Positions 18,232 to 27,146 of a stretch of 29,917 nucleotides of DNA are shown one piece after another. The notes beneath the pieces are model-generated. The model did no database searches, had not been told where the DNA came from, and saw nothing but the letters and a program-made list of their open reading frames with translations. Where the stretch lies: positions 1-29,917 of the forward strand of contig CAJQNX010000083.1 of the NCBI GenBank assembly GCA_905479795.1. Reading direction: 5' to 3'. The translations under genes were made by a program, and so were the position numbers. The stretch comes from an uncultured Candidatus Midichloriaceae bacterium (GTDB lineage Bacteria; Pseudomonadota; Alphaproteobacteria; Rickettsiales; Midichloriaceae). Within the stretch, counting starts at the first letter, position 1; every line of letters begins with the position of its first letter.

Positions 18232-18253
18232 TGAGTCGCACTTTCACTATATC
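18226..18253 (+). promoter_or_regulatory. Promoter of clpB (and birA)
   Basis: TTGCAA (18226-18231) and TATATC (18248-18253) are 16 nt apart, about 34 nt before the clpB ATG. I see no clear heat-shock sigma32 promoter, although ClpB is usually heat induced. Confidence 0.37.
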
Positions 18254-18286
18254 TTAGTAATAAGTCAAACAATTAAGTTTAAAATT

Positions 18287-20869
18287 ATGAATTTTGATAA
18301 ATTTACAGATAATTCAAAATCTTTGATTCAGCAGGCTCAGGCATTTGCTATGTCAAAAAACCACCAGCAATTCAAACCTGAACACGTTGCTTATACTTTG
18401 ATAAACAAAGAAGATGAGATTTGTCGTAGATTAATCAATTTATGTGATGTTGATCCTGATAGGATTTTAAAAAAATTAACCGTTTATTTAGACGCCTTTC
18501 CCTCAGTAACTGGCTCTAATCAGCTATACCTCTCTAATGAAAATGCTAAAATTTTAGTATTGGCAGAACAAATTGCCAAAAAGAGGGGCGATAGCTTTGT
18601 GAGCACTGAGAGCATTTTACAAGCAATAACTGAAACAAAAGGCACTGAAATATATAAAATATTATCTGAAGAAAATATAAATTCGTCAAAAATTTCTTCT
18701 GCAATAGATCAGATGAGAAAAGGCAGAGTAGCAGATACAGCAAATGCAGAAAATACTTTTGAAGCCTTAAAAAAATATACCAAAGATATTACTCAATATG
18801 CTGCTGAAGGCAAATTAGACCCAGTGATTGGCAGAGATGAAGAAATAAGGAGAGCTATACAAGTATTATCAAGAAGGACAAAAAATAACCCAGTATTGAT
18901 AGGAGAGCCAGGCGTGGGGAAAACAGCGATAATAGAAGGCTTGGCACAAAGAATTTATACAAATGACATTCCAGAAAGTTTAAAAAACTTAAAGTTACTA
19001 TCTTTAGACTTAGGAGCCTTAATTGCTGGAGCCAAATACAGAGGAGAATTTGAAGAAAGATTGAAATCAGTGCTAAATGAAGTTGCTGCATCATCAGGGC
19101 AAGTAATATTATTTATTGATGAATTACACACACTTGTTGGTGCTGGAGCAGCTGAGGGAGCAATGGATGCTTCTAACCTTCTAAAACCAGCTCTCGCTAG
19201 GGGTGAACTACATTGCGTTGGTGCAACAACACTTGCAGAATATAAAAAATATATTGAAAAAGATGCCGCTCTTGCGAGAAGATTTCAGCCAGTATTTGTG
19301 CCAGAGCCAAATGTGGAAGACTGTATTTCGATACTCAGAGGTTTAAAAGAAAAATACGAAGTTCATCATGGAGTTAGGATTACAGACAATGCTATTATTG
19401 CAGCAGCAAATCTTTCTGATAGATATATAACAGACAGATTTTTACCTGACAAGGCAATAGATTTGATAGATGAAGCAGCCAGCAGATTAAAAATGCAAAT
19501 AGATAGTAAGCCAGAAAAAATTGATGAGCTAGAGAGAAAAATAGTTCAATTAAAAATAGAACAATTTGCTCTTGAAAAGGAAGATGATAAGACATCAAAA
19601 GAGCAATTAAAAACCATTATACAGGAATTAAAAAAATTAGAATCTGCACATATGGATTTAATGAGCAAGTGGCAATCTGAAAAATTAAAAATTACAGATA
19701 TCCAATCTCTGAAAGAAAAATTAGATACAGCAAAAATAAATTTAGATATTGCTCAGAGGCAAGGAGATTTCAACAAAGCTGGTGAATTAAGGTATAGTGT
19801 CATTCCCGAAATCCAAGCTACTTTAGAGAAAGTGGAGAAAGAAAGGGAAAATACAATGCTTAAAGAGGCTGTTTTAGAAAATGATATAGCGTCTATAGTA
19901 TCAAAATGGACTGGAGTGCCAGTTGATAGTATGTTGGCATCAGAAAAGGATAAATTACTTAAGATGGAGAATTTTTTGAGAACCTTTGTCGTTGGTCAAG
20001 ATCACGCACTCGAAATTATTTCTAAAGCGGTGAGACGCTCAAGAGCAGGAATTTCTGATAAAGACAAACCCATAGGATCCTTTTTATTCATTGGACCAAC
20101 TGGTGTTGGAAAAACTGAATTAACTAAAGCCCTAGCTACATTTCTCTTTAACGATAAGAAAGCAATCCTTAGGATTGATATGTCTGAATATATGGAAAAA
20201 CACTCAGTATCTAGGTTAATTGGCTCTCCTCCTGGATATGTAGGATATGAAGAAGGTGGCAAATTAACAGAAACTGTTAGAAGAAGACCGTATCAAGTAA
20301 TATTGTTTGACGAAGTTGAGAAAGCTCACCCCGATGTGTTTAACATACTTTTACAAGTGCTTGATGAAGGTAGGTTAACTGATGGGCAGGGTAGAACAGT
20401 TGATTTCAAAAATACTTTAATAATATTAACCTCGAATTTAGGTTCACAATTAATCTCTTCACTCCCAAGTGATAAAGATGTGAATGAGATAAAAGATGAA
20501 ATTATGGCATATGTTAAAGAGTCTTTCAAACCAGAATTTATAAATCGCCTGGATGAAATAATATTGTTTAATAAGCTGAAAAAAGATAATATGGCTGATA
20601 TTGTAAATATTCAATTAGAAAAATTGAAAAATTTATTAACTGAAAAAAATATTTCTATAGAGGTTACAACCAAGTTAAAACTATGGTTAGCAGATAAGGG
20701 TTTTGATGAGATATATGGAGCAAGACCCTTAAAACGGGTTATTCAAAATAATATACAAAATTATATTGCAGAAAAGCTAATTTCAGGAGAAATCATTCCC
20801 AAAGATAAGATAATTCTTGATTTGCAAAATGAACAAGTTACCAGTATCAAAAAGAAGTCTAATAGTTAA
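18287..20869 (+). CDS. clpB: ATP-dependent chaperone ClpB
   Basis: 860 residues from ATG 18287, matching the usual 857-860; the open frame reaches back to 18209 but those 26 extra residues resemble no ClpB N terminus. Order: Clp N domain (1-145), first AAA+ domain with GEPGVGKT (about 206) and LFIDELHTLVGAG, the long coiled-coil M domain (about 400-525) that separates ClpB from ClpA/ClpC, then the second AAA+ domain with GPTGVGKT (about 603), LFDEVEKAHPDV and the C-terminal domain. As a hexamer it pulls proteins out of aggregates with DnaK. birA starts 29 bp downstream, so the two are likely one transcript. Confidence 0.98.
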   Translation: MNFDKFTDNSKSLIQQAQAFAMSKNHQQFKPEHVAYTLINKEDEICRRLINLCDVDPDRILKKLTVYLDAFPSVTGSNQLYLSNENAKILVLAEQIAKKRGDSFVSTESILQAITETKGTEIYKILSEENINSSKISSAIDQMRKGRVADTANAENTFEALKKYTKDITQYAAEGKLDPVIGRDEEIRRAIQVLSRRTKNNPVLIGEPGVGKTAIIEGLAQRIYTNDIPESLKNLKLLSLDLGALIAGAKYRGEFEERLKSVLNEVAASSGQVILFIDELHTLVGAGAAEGAMDASNLLKPALARGELHCVGATTLAEYKKYIEKDAALARRFQPVFVPEPNVEDCISILRGLKEKYEVHHGVRITDNAIIAAANLSDRYITDRFLPDKAIDLIDEAASRLKMQIDSKPEKIDELERKIVQLKIEQFALEKEDDKTSKEQLKTIIQELKKLESAHMDLMSKWQSEKLKITDIQSLKEKLDTAKINLDIAQRQGDFNKAGELRYSVIPEIQATLEKVEKERENTMLKEAVLENDIASIVSKWTGVPVDSMLASEKDKLLKMENFLRTFVVGQDHALEIISKAVRRSRAGISDKDKPIGSFLFIGPTGVGKTELTKALATFLFNDKKAILRIDMSEYMEKHSVSRLIGSPPGYVGYEEGGKLTETVRRRPYQVILFDEVEKAHPDVFNILLQVLDEGRLTDGQGRTVDFKNTLIILTSNLGSQLISSLPSDKDVNEIKDEIMAYVKESFKPEFINRLDEIILFNKLKKDNMADIVNIQLEKLKNLLTEKNISIEVTTKLKLWLADKGFDEIYGARPLKRVIQNNIQNYIAEKLISGEIIPKDKIILDLQNEQVTSIKKKSNS

Positions 20870-20898
20870 ATTATGAGATTATAATACCTTCAAAAAAT

Positions 20899-21879
20899 AT
20901 GAAAAAATTCAACCAAAATCTTTTTAAAGTGGTAAACATGCTTTCTGATGAAAAGTACATTAGTGGAACGGAAATGGGGAAGCCTTTAGGTTTATCTAGA
21001 ACTGCAGTTTGGAAAATCATAAAGGTATTAATAAACTATGGTATTGATATAATATCTGACAATAAATTGGGTTATAAACTTAACCAGAAATTGATATTGC
21101 TTGATAGGAATGCAATTGGTCAAAAAATTAATTATAATCCTATAAAATTGGATATTTTTGAGTCTATTGACTCCACAAATGAATTTTTAAAAACCACTTA
21201 TCACCAAGATTATCAAAATCATATTTGCCTATCAGAGCATCAATCAGGTGGAAATGCTAGATTGAATAGGAGTTGGGATTCACCTTTTGGGCAAAATTTA
21301 TATTTATCTATAAAATATCACTTCAAAAAAGACATCTCTGCTATTTCAGGATTAAGCTTAATTTCGGGATTAAGCATTATAAGAACTTTATCACATTTAA
21401 ATACTTCTAATAAATTTAAAATTAAATGGCCAAATGACATTTATTATGAAGATAAAAAAATTTCAGGTATTTTAACTGAGGTGATTGGAGAAAGCTATGG
21501 TGGTTGTATAGCTATAATAGGTATAGGGCTTAATGTTAACATGATGAAATTATCGAATGAAAATGCCAACAATACTAATAGTTGGACTTCATTAAAACAA
21601 ATATCCGGAGTAAATTTTGACAGAAATGAAATTTGCGCTTCTCTCATTAATAACATAATTAGAGATATTGAAAAATTCAATATTATGGGATTAGAACATT
21701 TTTTAAATGAGTGGAATGAGCATGATTATCTTGCTGGTAAAAAAATCACAGTGACAAGTCACGAAAAAATTATTGAGGGAAAATATGGTGGCATTGATGC
21801 TCAAGGTAATTTATTACTTAAAGTTGATGGCAATATAATAACTCTTTATTCTGGTGACACATCCATTGCTTCAATCTAA
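20899..21879 (+). CDS. birA: Bifunctional biotin-protein ligase / biotin operon repressor BirA
   Basis: 326 residues. Residues 1-65 form a winged helix-turn-helix (ISGTEMGKPLGLSRTAVWKIIKVL), so this is the repressor-type BirA. The ligase domain follows: SIDSTNEFLK, EHQSGG, SPFGQNLYLSIK, KWPNDIYYEDKKISGIL (from Lys176) and GIGLNVN; a C-terminal SH3-like domain ends with QGNLLLKVDGNIITLYSGD. It makes biotinyl-AMP and attaches biotin to carboxylase carriers. The loop usually written GRGRRGR reads GNARLNR (residues 118-124); the Arg equivalent to E. coli Arg118 and the last Arg remain. No biotin synthesis genes are in view. Its last ~105 bp are duplicated at 23103-23216. Confidence 0.95.
   Translation: MKKFNQNLFKVVNMLSDEKYISGTEMGKPLGLSRTAVWKIIKVLINYGIDIISDNKLGYKLNQKLILLDRNAIGQKINYNPIKLDIFESIDSTNEFLKTTYHQDYQNHICLSEHQSGGNARLNRSWDSPFGQNLYLSIKYHFKKDISAISGLSLISGLSIIRTLSHLNTSNKFKIKWPNDIYYEDKKISGILTEVIGESYGGCIAIIGIGLNVNMMKLSNENANNTNSWTSLKQISGVNFDRNEICASLINNIIRDIEKFNIMGLEHFLNEWNEHDYLAGKKITVTSHEKIIEGKYGGIDAQGNLLLKVDGNIITLYSGDTSIASI
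21769..21879 (+). repeat. Direct repeat copy A: authentic 3' end of birA
   Basis: Encodes IIEGKYGGIDAQGNLLLK and on to the birA stop. By hand alignment about 90 of 105 bases match copy B (23103-23216), same orientation, without gaps. The unknown gene at 21886-23001 lies between the copies. Confidence 0.88.
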
Positions 21880-21885
21880 ATATTG

Positions 21886-23001
21886 CTAATTAGACAACGA
21901 ATTTTGTACAACGCCTTGACTTTTTTCTACCTTATCAGCAAAATAATGCGATTGTTGTTGATTTGGGTGCAAATTTTGTGCATGGTCTGGTAAAGCATCT
22001 TTGGTTAAATTTTTCACAAACTCCTTGTTAGGTACTTGTCTTACAATAGAGACATTATCAATTTTATCTAAAGCGATATTATCAATATTAGTGAGATTTG
22101 ATATCATAGCATCATTAAGATCAATACGTAAGCTATCAACTGTATCTGGTACAACAACACCGTCTGTAGCTTTGCTTTTTAAATCTCTGTATTTCAAACT
22201 ATTTGTTGGACTCATAGGATCTGATGCACCTGTTTTAGAGTGCTTTGGTGAATCAGGTGCTGCCCCCTCCATACCAATTAGTATAACTCCCTCTTTATCT
22301 TTAGTTGGTGCTTGATAATATAAATAAAGGTGCCCGTGATCTTTAGAATCTATGGGTGAATTATATTCTAAGGAATAATCTATCCCGAAATGATGAGAAG
22401 TTATTGGATATGGAGTTTTCCCTATAATAGAACCTACCGCATTTGCAAAAACTTTCCAGCAATTTTTTAAAAAATCTGATGCTCCTATCCAAAATCCCTT
22501 AGTTTCTTTTATCACTATACCCCCATCATCAAATTTAACTCCATGAGTTGCTGCACTTCTAACATATAGAAGTTTATCTTTTTTTAGAGCATCCTTTTGA
22601 GAATATACGCTATAGTCAGTTACTTTTTTGTCTTTCTTGCCACTGATTAACCAATTAATTAATTTATCTGGATTTTGATCAGCTGATCTTGGTATAGTAA
22701 TCAAATTTCTACTGCCATGAGTGATATAGAAAGAATTAGGCAATCCATTTTCTGATGCCATTTTTGTTGTTTTATTTTTTGAATTATCTGTTGAAGTTAT
22801 TTTAGGATTTCCTTCTCCAATTAACAATAAAGCTCTTTTTAAAACATCACTTCTACTTTTTTCAAAACCTTTATCTTTTACTTCTTCAATCTTTTTATGC
22901 TTATCAAGTGCAAATGCAAGAGATCTTGAATCTTGTTCAATATGTGCTTCAAAATCTTGAGATTTTAAAATTTTTAAAAAACCATCATTGCCAGAATTCA
23001 T
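21886..23001 (-). CDS. Unrecognised 371-residue protein, possible secreted effector or accessory gene
   Basis: ATG at 22999-23001; 371 residues, soluble, highly charged, with no signal peptide or clear membrane helix. Residues 1-85 are Lys/Glu/Ser-rich and probably helical. A more globular part spans about 90-245, with PNSFYITHGSRNLITIPRSA, HHFGIDYSLEYNSP, DHGHLYLYYQAP and GVILIGMEGAAPDSP. The rest (about 250-371) is polar, rich in Asp/Asn and ends in a Gln/His/Ser-rich tail. I know no family that fits. It is convergent with birA (6 bp between stops) and bracketed by a direct repeat of the birA 3' end, which suggests a cassette inserted next to birA. An intracellular bacterium with such a gene could use it as a type IV secreted effector, but nothing in the sequence proves secretion. 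Confidence 0.75.
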   Translation of the reverse strand: MNSGNDGFLKILKSQDFEAHIEQDSRSLAFALDKHKKIEEVKDKGFEKSRSDVLKRALLLIGEGNPKITSTDNSKNKTTKMASENGLPNSFYITHGSRNLITIPRSADQNPDKLINWLISGKKDKKVTDYSVYSQKDALKKDKLLYVRSAATHGVKFDDGGIVIKETKGFWIGASDFLKNCWKVFANAVGSIIGKTPYPITSHHFGIDYSLEYNSPIDSKDHGHLYLYYQAPTKDKEGVILIGMEGAAPDSPKHSKTGASDPMSPTNSLKYRDLKSKATDGVVVPDTVDSLRIDLNDAMISNLTNIDNIALDKIDNVSIVRQVPNKEFVKNLTKDALPDHAQNLHPNQQQSHYFADKVEKSQGVVQNSLSN

Positions 23002-23016
23002 ATCACCATCACAAAA

Positions 23017-23045
23017 ATATTAAAACACTAATCCCCTTCAGTTAA
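23017..23045 (-). promoter_or_regulatory. Possible promoter of the unknown 371-aa gene
   Basis: On the minus strand TTAACT (23040-23045) and TAATAT (23017-23022) are 17 nt apart, about 16 nt upstream of the ATG. Each box matches consensus at four of six positions. Confidence 0.33.
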
Positions 23046-23102
23046 GCTCATTTATAAAAAAATGTCATTAAAATTAAATTTTATAAATCAACTTATTTTA
23101 AA

Positions 23103-23216
23103 ATAATTGAGGAGAAATATAGCGGAATTGATGAGCAAGGCAACTTATTACTTAAAGTTGATGATAATATAATAACTCTTGATTCTGGTGATACATTCAT
23201 TGCTTCAGCTAAATAG
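23103..23216 (+). repeat. Direct repeat copy B: orphan birA 3' fragment
   Basis: Reads IIEEKYSGIDEQGNLLLK, then VDDNIITLDSGDTFIASAK and a stop at 23214-23216, the last 37 residues of a BirA with no ligase in front; an in-frame stop lies upstream at 23055-23057. About 86% identical in DNA to the true birA end. It lies just upstream of the mfd promoter and is best read as the displaced end of the older birA gene. Confidence 0.85.
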
Positions 23217-23268
23217 CTGCATATCTCACCTCAAAAATATTTAGATACATATGCCTGACATAAAAAAA

Positions 23269-23297
23269 GTGACATTCATTTTATTTTCCAATATAAG
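23269..23297 (+). promoter_or_regulatory. Sigma70-type promoter of mfd
   Basis: GTGACA (23269-23274, 5 of 6) and TATAAG (23292-23297, 5 of 6) are separated by the ideal 17 nt. Transcription from about 23304 would leave a 30-nt leader before the TTG start of mfd. Confidence 0.6.
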
Positions 23298-23333
23298 AGT
23301 TTATTCCTAACACATAAATTAAACACACCTGTT

Positions 23334-26300
23334 TTGTTAAGCGTAAATTATCAAAAAATAGAAAAGAATTTATACTCCCCGAGATACACAAAAGCTTATG
23401 TACTAAATAAATTATTAAACGAAAACACCTCTATTTTACATATTACCAATAATGAAAAAAGTGCGTTGGAACTATATAATTTTGCAAAACTTTTTATATC
23501 AAGCAATGTGCAAGTAATCTATTTACCTGCAAGTGACAGCAATCCATATAGCTCAAATAATTGTACAAATTTCGCCCATAGAGCTAGTGCACTTCACAAG
23601 CTATCTACTCCTATAAATAATAAAAAATTAGTGATTTCAAGTATAGCAGGATTAATTCAATACCTACCTCCGATCGATATTATCCAAGAGATCAGTAAAA
23701 ATTTGCAGATAAGTGAACAGTATGATTTTTCAGAATTTGTTAGATTTTTACACAACATTGGTTATAAAAGAGTTGATACAGTAGAAGAATTCGGAGAATT
23801 TTCTGTGCGTGGAGGAATCATAGATATAGCTATGTTTAATCATGATTATGGAATTAGATTAAATTTCACAGATAATAATTTAGAGACCATCAAAAAATTT
23901 GATTTAAACACTCAAACTAGTATAGAAAAAATTGAATGCATGACCATTATACCTGCGCATGAAATTTTTTTAGGTGATTCTCTTAAGGATTCATTTTTAA
24001 GTAGTTGCTCTAAAAAATTTGATAGCAGTAAAATGGAATATTTACGTAGTATAAATGATGCGAAACTTCATGAAGAGGCTAGTTGGCTTCAGTCAATATA
24101 TTATAAAAATCCCAGTAGCATTTTTGACTACGTAACTAAAGATACAGTTATAGTTAGGGAACACGATTATCAACTTTACATAAACGAATATTGGCAATTA
24201 CTAGATAAAAAATATCGCGCAAAGATAGAAAATAATGATTCTGTACATTTATTGCCTTCACCTTTGGAGATATATTTATCGCCAACCAACATCAATAAAA
24301 AATCTGCATCCTTTCCAAATTTCATCTTAACTCAATTCAATAATAATGAAGAAGATAAATTTGAACAAATTAACAATATATATCATACTTCTAAACTTGA
24401 TAATATTTCAGAACTGGAAGGTCTCAAGAAATTTTTATTATCTAAAAATGATAGTTTTAAGGACAAAAAAATAGTTCTACTGTTATCGAGTGAATCTAAA
24501 TTAGATAGAACAAAAGATTATTTATCTCAACAGGGTTACAATCTTGAGATAATAAATAATATTGATGAAATTAAAATAAGTAAAAAAAGGTTTTTGCTGT
24601 CAAAATTATCATTTGAAACAGGATTCATTACGAATGATTTAGTCTTTATTACTGAAAAAGATATATTTGGAAAGGCTGCAATATACTCTAATTCCAAAAA
24701 GAAAAATATTCAGAAATTTTCGCAAAGCTCACATCGCTTGTATCCCGGAGAATTAGTTGTTCATAAAAAATTTGGAGTAGGGAAATATGAAGGTATTCAG
24801 GAAATAAAAGCAAGTAACATTATAAAAGATTTTATACAAATCACTTATCATAATAACGATAAGCTTTTTGTACCAATTGAAGATTTTGCCTTAGTAACAA
24901 AATATGGCAATAATGACATTAGTAATTTAGATCAATTAGGGAAAAATTCTTGGAAATTACGAAAAAGCAAAGCTAAAAATAAAATTGCAAAAATAGCCAA
25001 AAAATTAATTGATATTGCAGCCCAAAGAAAATTGCAAAAAGGTATTGAGTTAAACCCTATATATACGAGCTATGAAAAATTTTGCAATTCATTTGAACAT
25101 ATTGAAACAGATGATCAAATATCAGCAATTGAAGATATAATAAAAGATTTTAGCTCTGGCTTTGTTGCAGATAGATTAATTTGCGGAGATGTTGGATTTG
25201 GAAAAACTGAAATAGCCATGCGTGCAGCTTTTATTGCAGTAAAAGGCGATGATCCTGCTCAAGTTGCAATACTTGCACCAACAACTCTTTTGGTAAAACA
25301 ACACTACAGAACATTATCATCTAGATTTGCAGGGTTTGATGTAAAAATAAAAGCAATATCAAGAAATAATACTAAAAAAGAGAATGATGAGATTAAAGCA
25401 AAATTAAAATCAGGAAAAATTGATATAATAATTGGAACTCATTCTTTGCTGACTGATAGTATTAACTTTAAAAATTTAGCTTTAGCTATTGTTGATGAAG
25501 AGCAAAATTTTGGTGTGGCACAAAAGGAAAAATTGAAGCAATTCAAAAAAAATATACATATGCTGACACTCTCTGCAACTCCTATTCCAAGAACGTTGCA
25601 AATGTCTTTAGTTGGAATTAGAGATTTGAGCATAATCAGCACCCCTCCTATAAGCAGAAAGCCCATAAAAACTTATGTTTTGCCATTTTCTTTGGAAGTA
25701 CTGAAGCAAGCTATATCTAGAGAAAATGGAAGAGGTGGTATTGTGCTTATTGTTACCCCTAGAATTCAATATATTGATGATATTGAAAAATTAATAAAAA
25801 AGCATTTTTCTCATTTAACATCTCGCACTATCCACGGCAAAGCGGATAGTAAATCTATTGAAGAAACTCTGCTAGAGTTGAGAAAAAATGATATAGATAT
25901 TTTAATAAGTACTCAAATTATCGAATCTGGATTAGATATTGAAAATGCTAATACTATTGTCATAGATAAATCTAACATGTTTGGTTTGTCACAACTATAT
26001 CAAATAAGGGGAAGAGTTGGGAGAAGAAAACAACAAGCATATGCATATCTAACATATGATCCAAAAAATAAAGTTAAACCTGAAATTCAGGAAAGGCTTT
26101 CAACAATTCAATCGCTAGATCAACTGGGCTCAAGTTTAAGCTTAGCTACTGCTGACATGGATATGAGAGGTTATGGAAATTTAATAGGTGATGAACAATC
26201 TGGCAATATCAGAGATATAGGAGTGGAATTATATCAACAAATGCTATTTGATACTATTAAAGCACTTGAAGAAGGAGGTGTGCATAAAGATGCCACTTTT

Positions 26301-26681
26301 GAAGATCAGGAATTAAATCCAAAAATAATCACTAAAGATTCAATCTTGATACCAAAAAACTATATAAGTAATGAAGCTCTCAGGTGCATGATGTATAGAA
26401 AAACAATGTCTTTAGATACTTTAGAAGAGTTTGATAAATTGGCAGATGAACTGATTGATAGATTTGGAGCATTGCCACTTGAAGTCAAAAATTTAATTGA
26501 TATTGCAAAAATTAAATTTTTTGCTAAAAAATGCTTAATTGAAAGAATAGAAATATATAAAGAGCAATCCACTATTACATTTAGCAAAATCAATGCAAAA
26601 AGCACTCAATTCTTTAAAGATTTCGAAATTTTAAATAATCTATTGAAAGTTAAATCCAACAATGTCATTTGTAATAATTGA
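23334..26681 (+). CDS. mfd: Transcription-repair coupling factor Mfd
   Basis: 1115 residues (E. coli 1148). Order: UvrB-like N-terminal region (about 1-350, with LPASDSNPYSS and FSVRGGIIDI), the RNA polymerase-interacting domain (about 465-530, beginning YPGELVVHKKFGVGKYEG), then the RecG-like translocase with Walker A GDVGFGKTE (Lys624), DEEQ box at 721-724, SATPIPRTL and RGRVGRRKQQAYAYL, and the C-terminal TRCF domain from about 960. Mfd pushes stalled RNA polymerase off damaged DNA and recruits UvrA. The frame begins with TTG; no ATG lies nearby in frame and the promoter sits 30 nt upstream, so TTG is the likely start. It is separate from birA by the inserted gene and orphan birA fragment. 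Confidence 0.97.
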   Translation: MLSVNYQKIEKNLYSPRYTKAYVLNKLLNENTSILHITNNEKSALELYNFAKLFISSNVQVIYLPASDSNPYSSNNCTNFAHRASALHKLSTPINNKKLVISSIAGLIQYLPPIDIIQEISKNLQISEQYDFSEFVRFLHNIGYKRVDTVEEFGEFSVRGGIIDIAMFNHDYGIRLNFTDNNLETIKKFDLNTQTSIEKIECMTIIPAHEIFLGDSLKDSFLSSCSKKFDSSKMEYLRSINDAKLHEEASWLQSIYYKNPSSIFDYVTKDTVIVREHDYQLYINEYWQLLDKKYRAKIENNDSVHLLPSPLEIYLSPTNINKKSASFPNFILTQFNNNEEDKFEQINNIYHTSKLDNISELEGLKKFLLSKNDSFKDKKIVLLLSSESKLDRTKDYLSQQGYNLEIINNIDEIKISKKRFLLSKLSFETGFITNDLVFITEKDIFGKAAIYSNSKKKNIQKFSQSSHRLYPGELVVHKKFGVGKYEGIQEIKASNIIKDFIQITYHNNDKLFVPIEDFALVTKYGNNDISNLDQLGKNSWKLRKSKAKNKIAKIAKKLIDIAAQRKLQKGIELNPIYTSYEKFCNSFEHIETDDQISAIEDIIKDFSSGFVADRLICGDVGFGKTEIAMRAAFIAVKGDDPAQVAILAPTTLLVKQHYRTLSSRFAGFDVKIKAISRNNTKKENDEIKAKLKSGKIDIIIGTHSLLTDSINFKNLALAIVDEEQNFGVAQKEKLKQFKKNIHMLTLSATPIPRTLQMSLVGIRDLSIISTPPISRKPIKTYVLPFSLEVLKQAISRENGRGGIVLIVTPRIQYIDDIEKLIKKHFSHLTSRTIHGKADSKSIEETLLELRKNDIDILISTQIIESGLDIENANTIVIDKSNMFGLSQLYQIRGRVGRRKQQAYAYLTYDPKNKVKPEIQERLSTIQSLDQLGSSLSLATADMDMRGYGNLIGDEQSGNIRDIGVELYQQMLFDTIKALEEGGVHKDATFEDQELNPKIITKDSILIPKNYISNEALRCMMYRKTMSLDTLEEFDKLADELIDRFGALPLEVKNLIDIAKIKFFAKKCLIERIEIYKEQSTITFSKINAKSTQFFKDFEILNNLLKVKSNNVICNN

Positions 26682-26718
26682 TATTATCAGAATGACTGTT
26701 GCAACTTATTCTAAAAAA

Positions 26719-27129
26719 TTAAAAAAATTTGATAATTATATTTATTTCCCCAATCTTATTGTAAGTCGGCCATAATTGATCAATATCCTCTGGTCCTTTG
26801 CCCCCACCAGTACTTTTATTATAGGAATTTAAATCAGATAAAGCTTTATTGAAGCTATCATATGATTCACATATAACAGAGCGGCTCACTGCAAATTCTG
26901 CAGAAATATTGGTTATCATTCCTGCATTTACACAAAGCATTGCTGTGAGTGGAAAACTTGTAACTGTACCATCAAAAACCCCAACTCCTATGCAAGGAGC
27001 CACAGCTCCTAATTCTGTAAGCTTTTCTCCAATATAACTATCAATATACCCTTTATCATAGAGCTTTTCCTTGCATTGATTTAATGCTATATCCTCTAAC
27101 AATATTCTCAAAAGCCTGTTTTGAAGAAA
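26719..27129 (-). pseudogene. Unrecognised ORF, probably 5'-truncated
   Basis: An open frame of about 137 codons runs from after a stop at 27130-27132 to the stop at 26719. The first usable start is a TTG at 27109-27111 (130 residues); there is no ATG before residue 58. The product has a moderately hydrophobic, Cys-containing middle (LGAVAPCIGVGVFDGTVTSF, then PLTAMLCVNAGMI) and a Gly/Pro stretch near the C terminus. I recognise no family. Its 5' end abuts the decayed transposase at 27147-27489, so the original N-terminal part was probably lost there. It converges with mfd (37 bp). Confidence 0.5.
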
Positions 27130-27146
27130 TTAGATAAAATATTTGA

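Noticed and set aside
18209..18286. 26-residue N-terminal extension of clpB
   Set aside because: It overlaps the candidate promoter and does not resemble any ClpB N terminus; ATG 18287 gives the standard length.
22001..22315. 104-residue plus-strand ORF opposite the unknown 371-aa gene
   Set aside because: The minus frame is far longer and has its own promoter and start. The plus frame has low-complexity Leu/Ser content typical of a shadow.
23334..26681. Unusual DEEQ helicase motif II in Mfd
   Set aside because: Although E. coli has DEEH, DEEQ is, to my knowledge, common in alphaproteobacterial Mfd and is not a sign of lost function.
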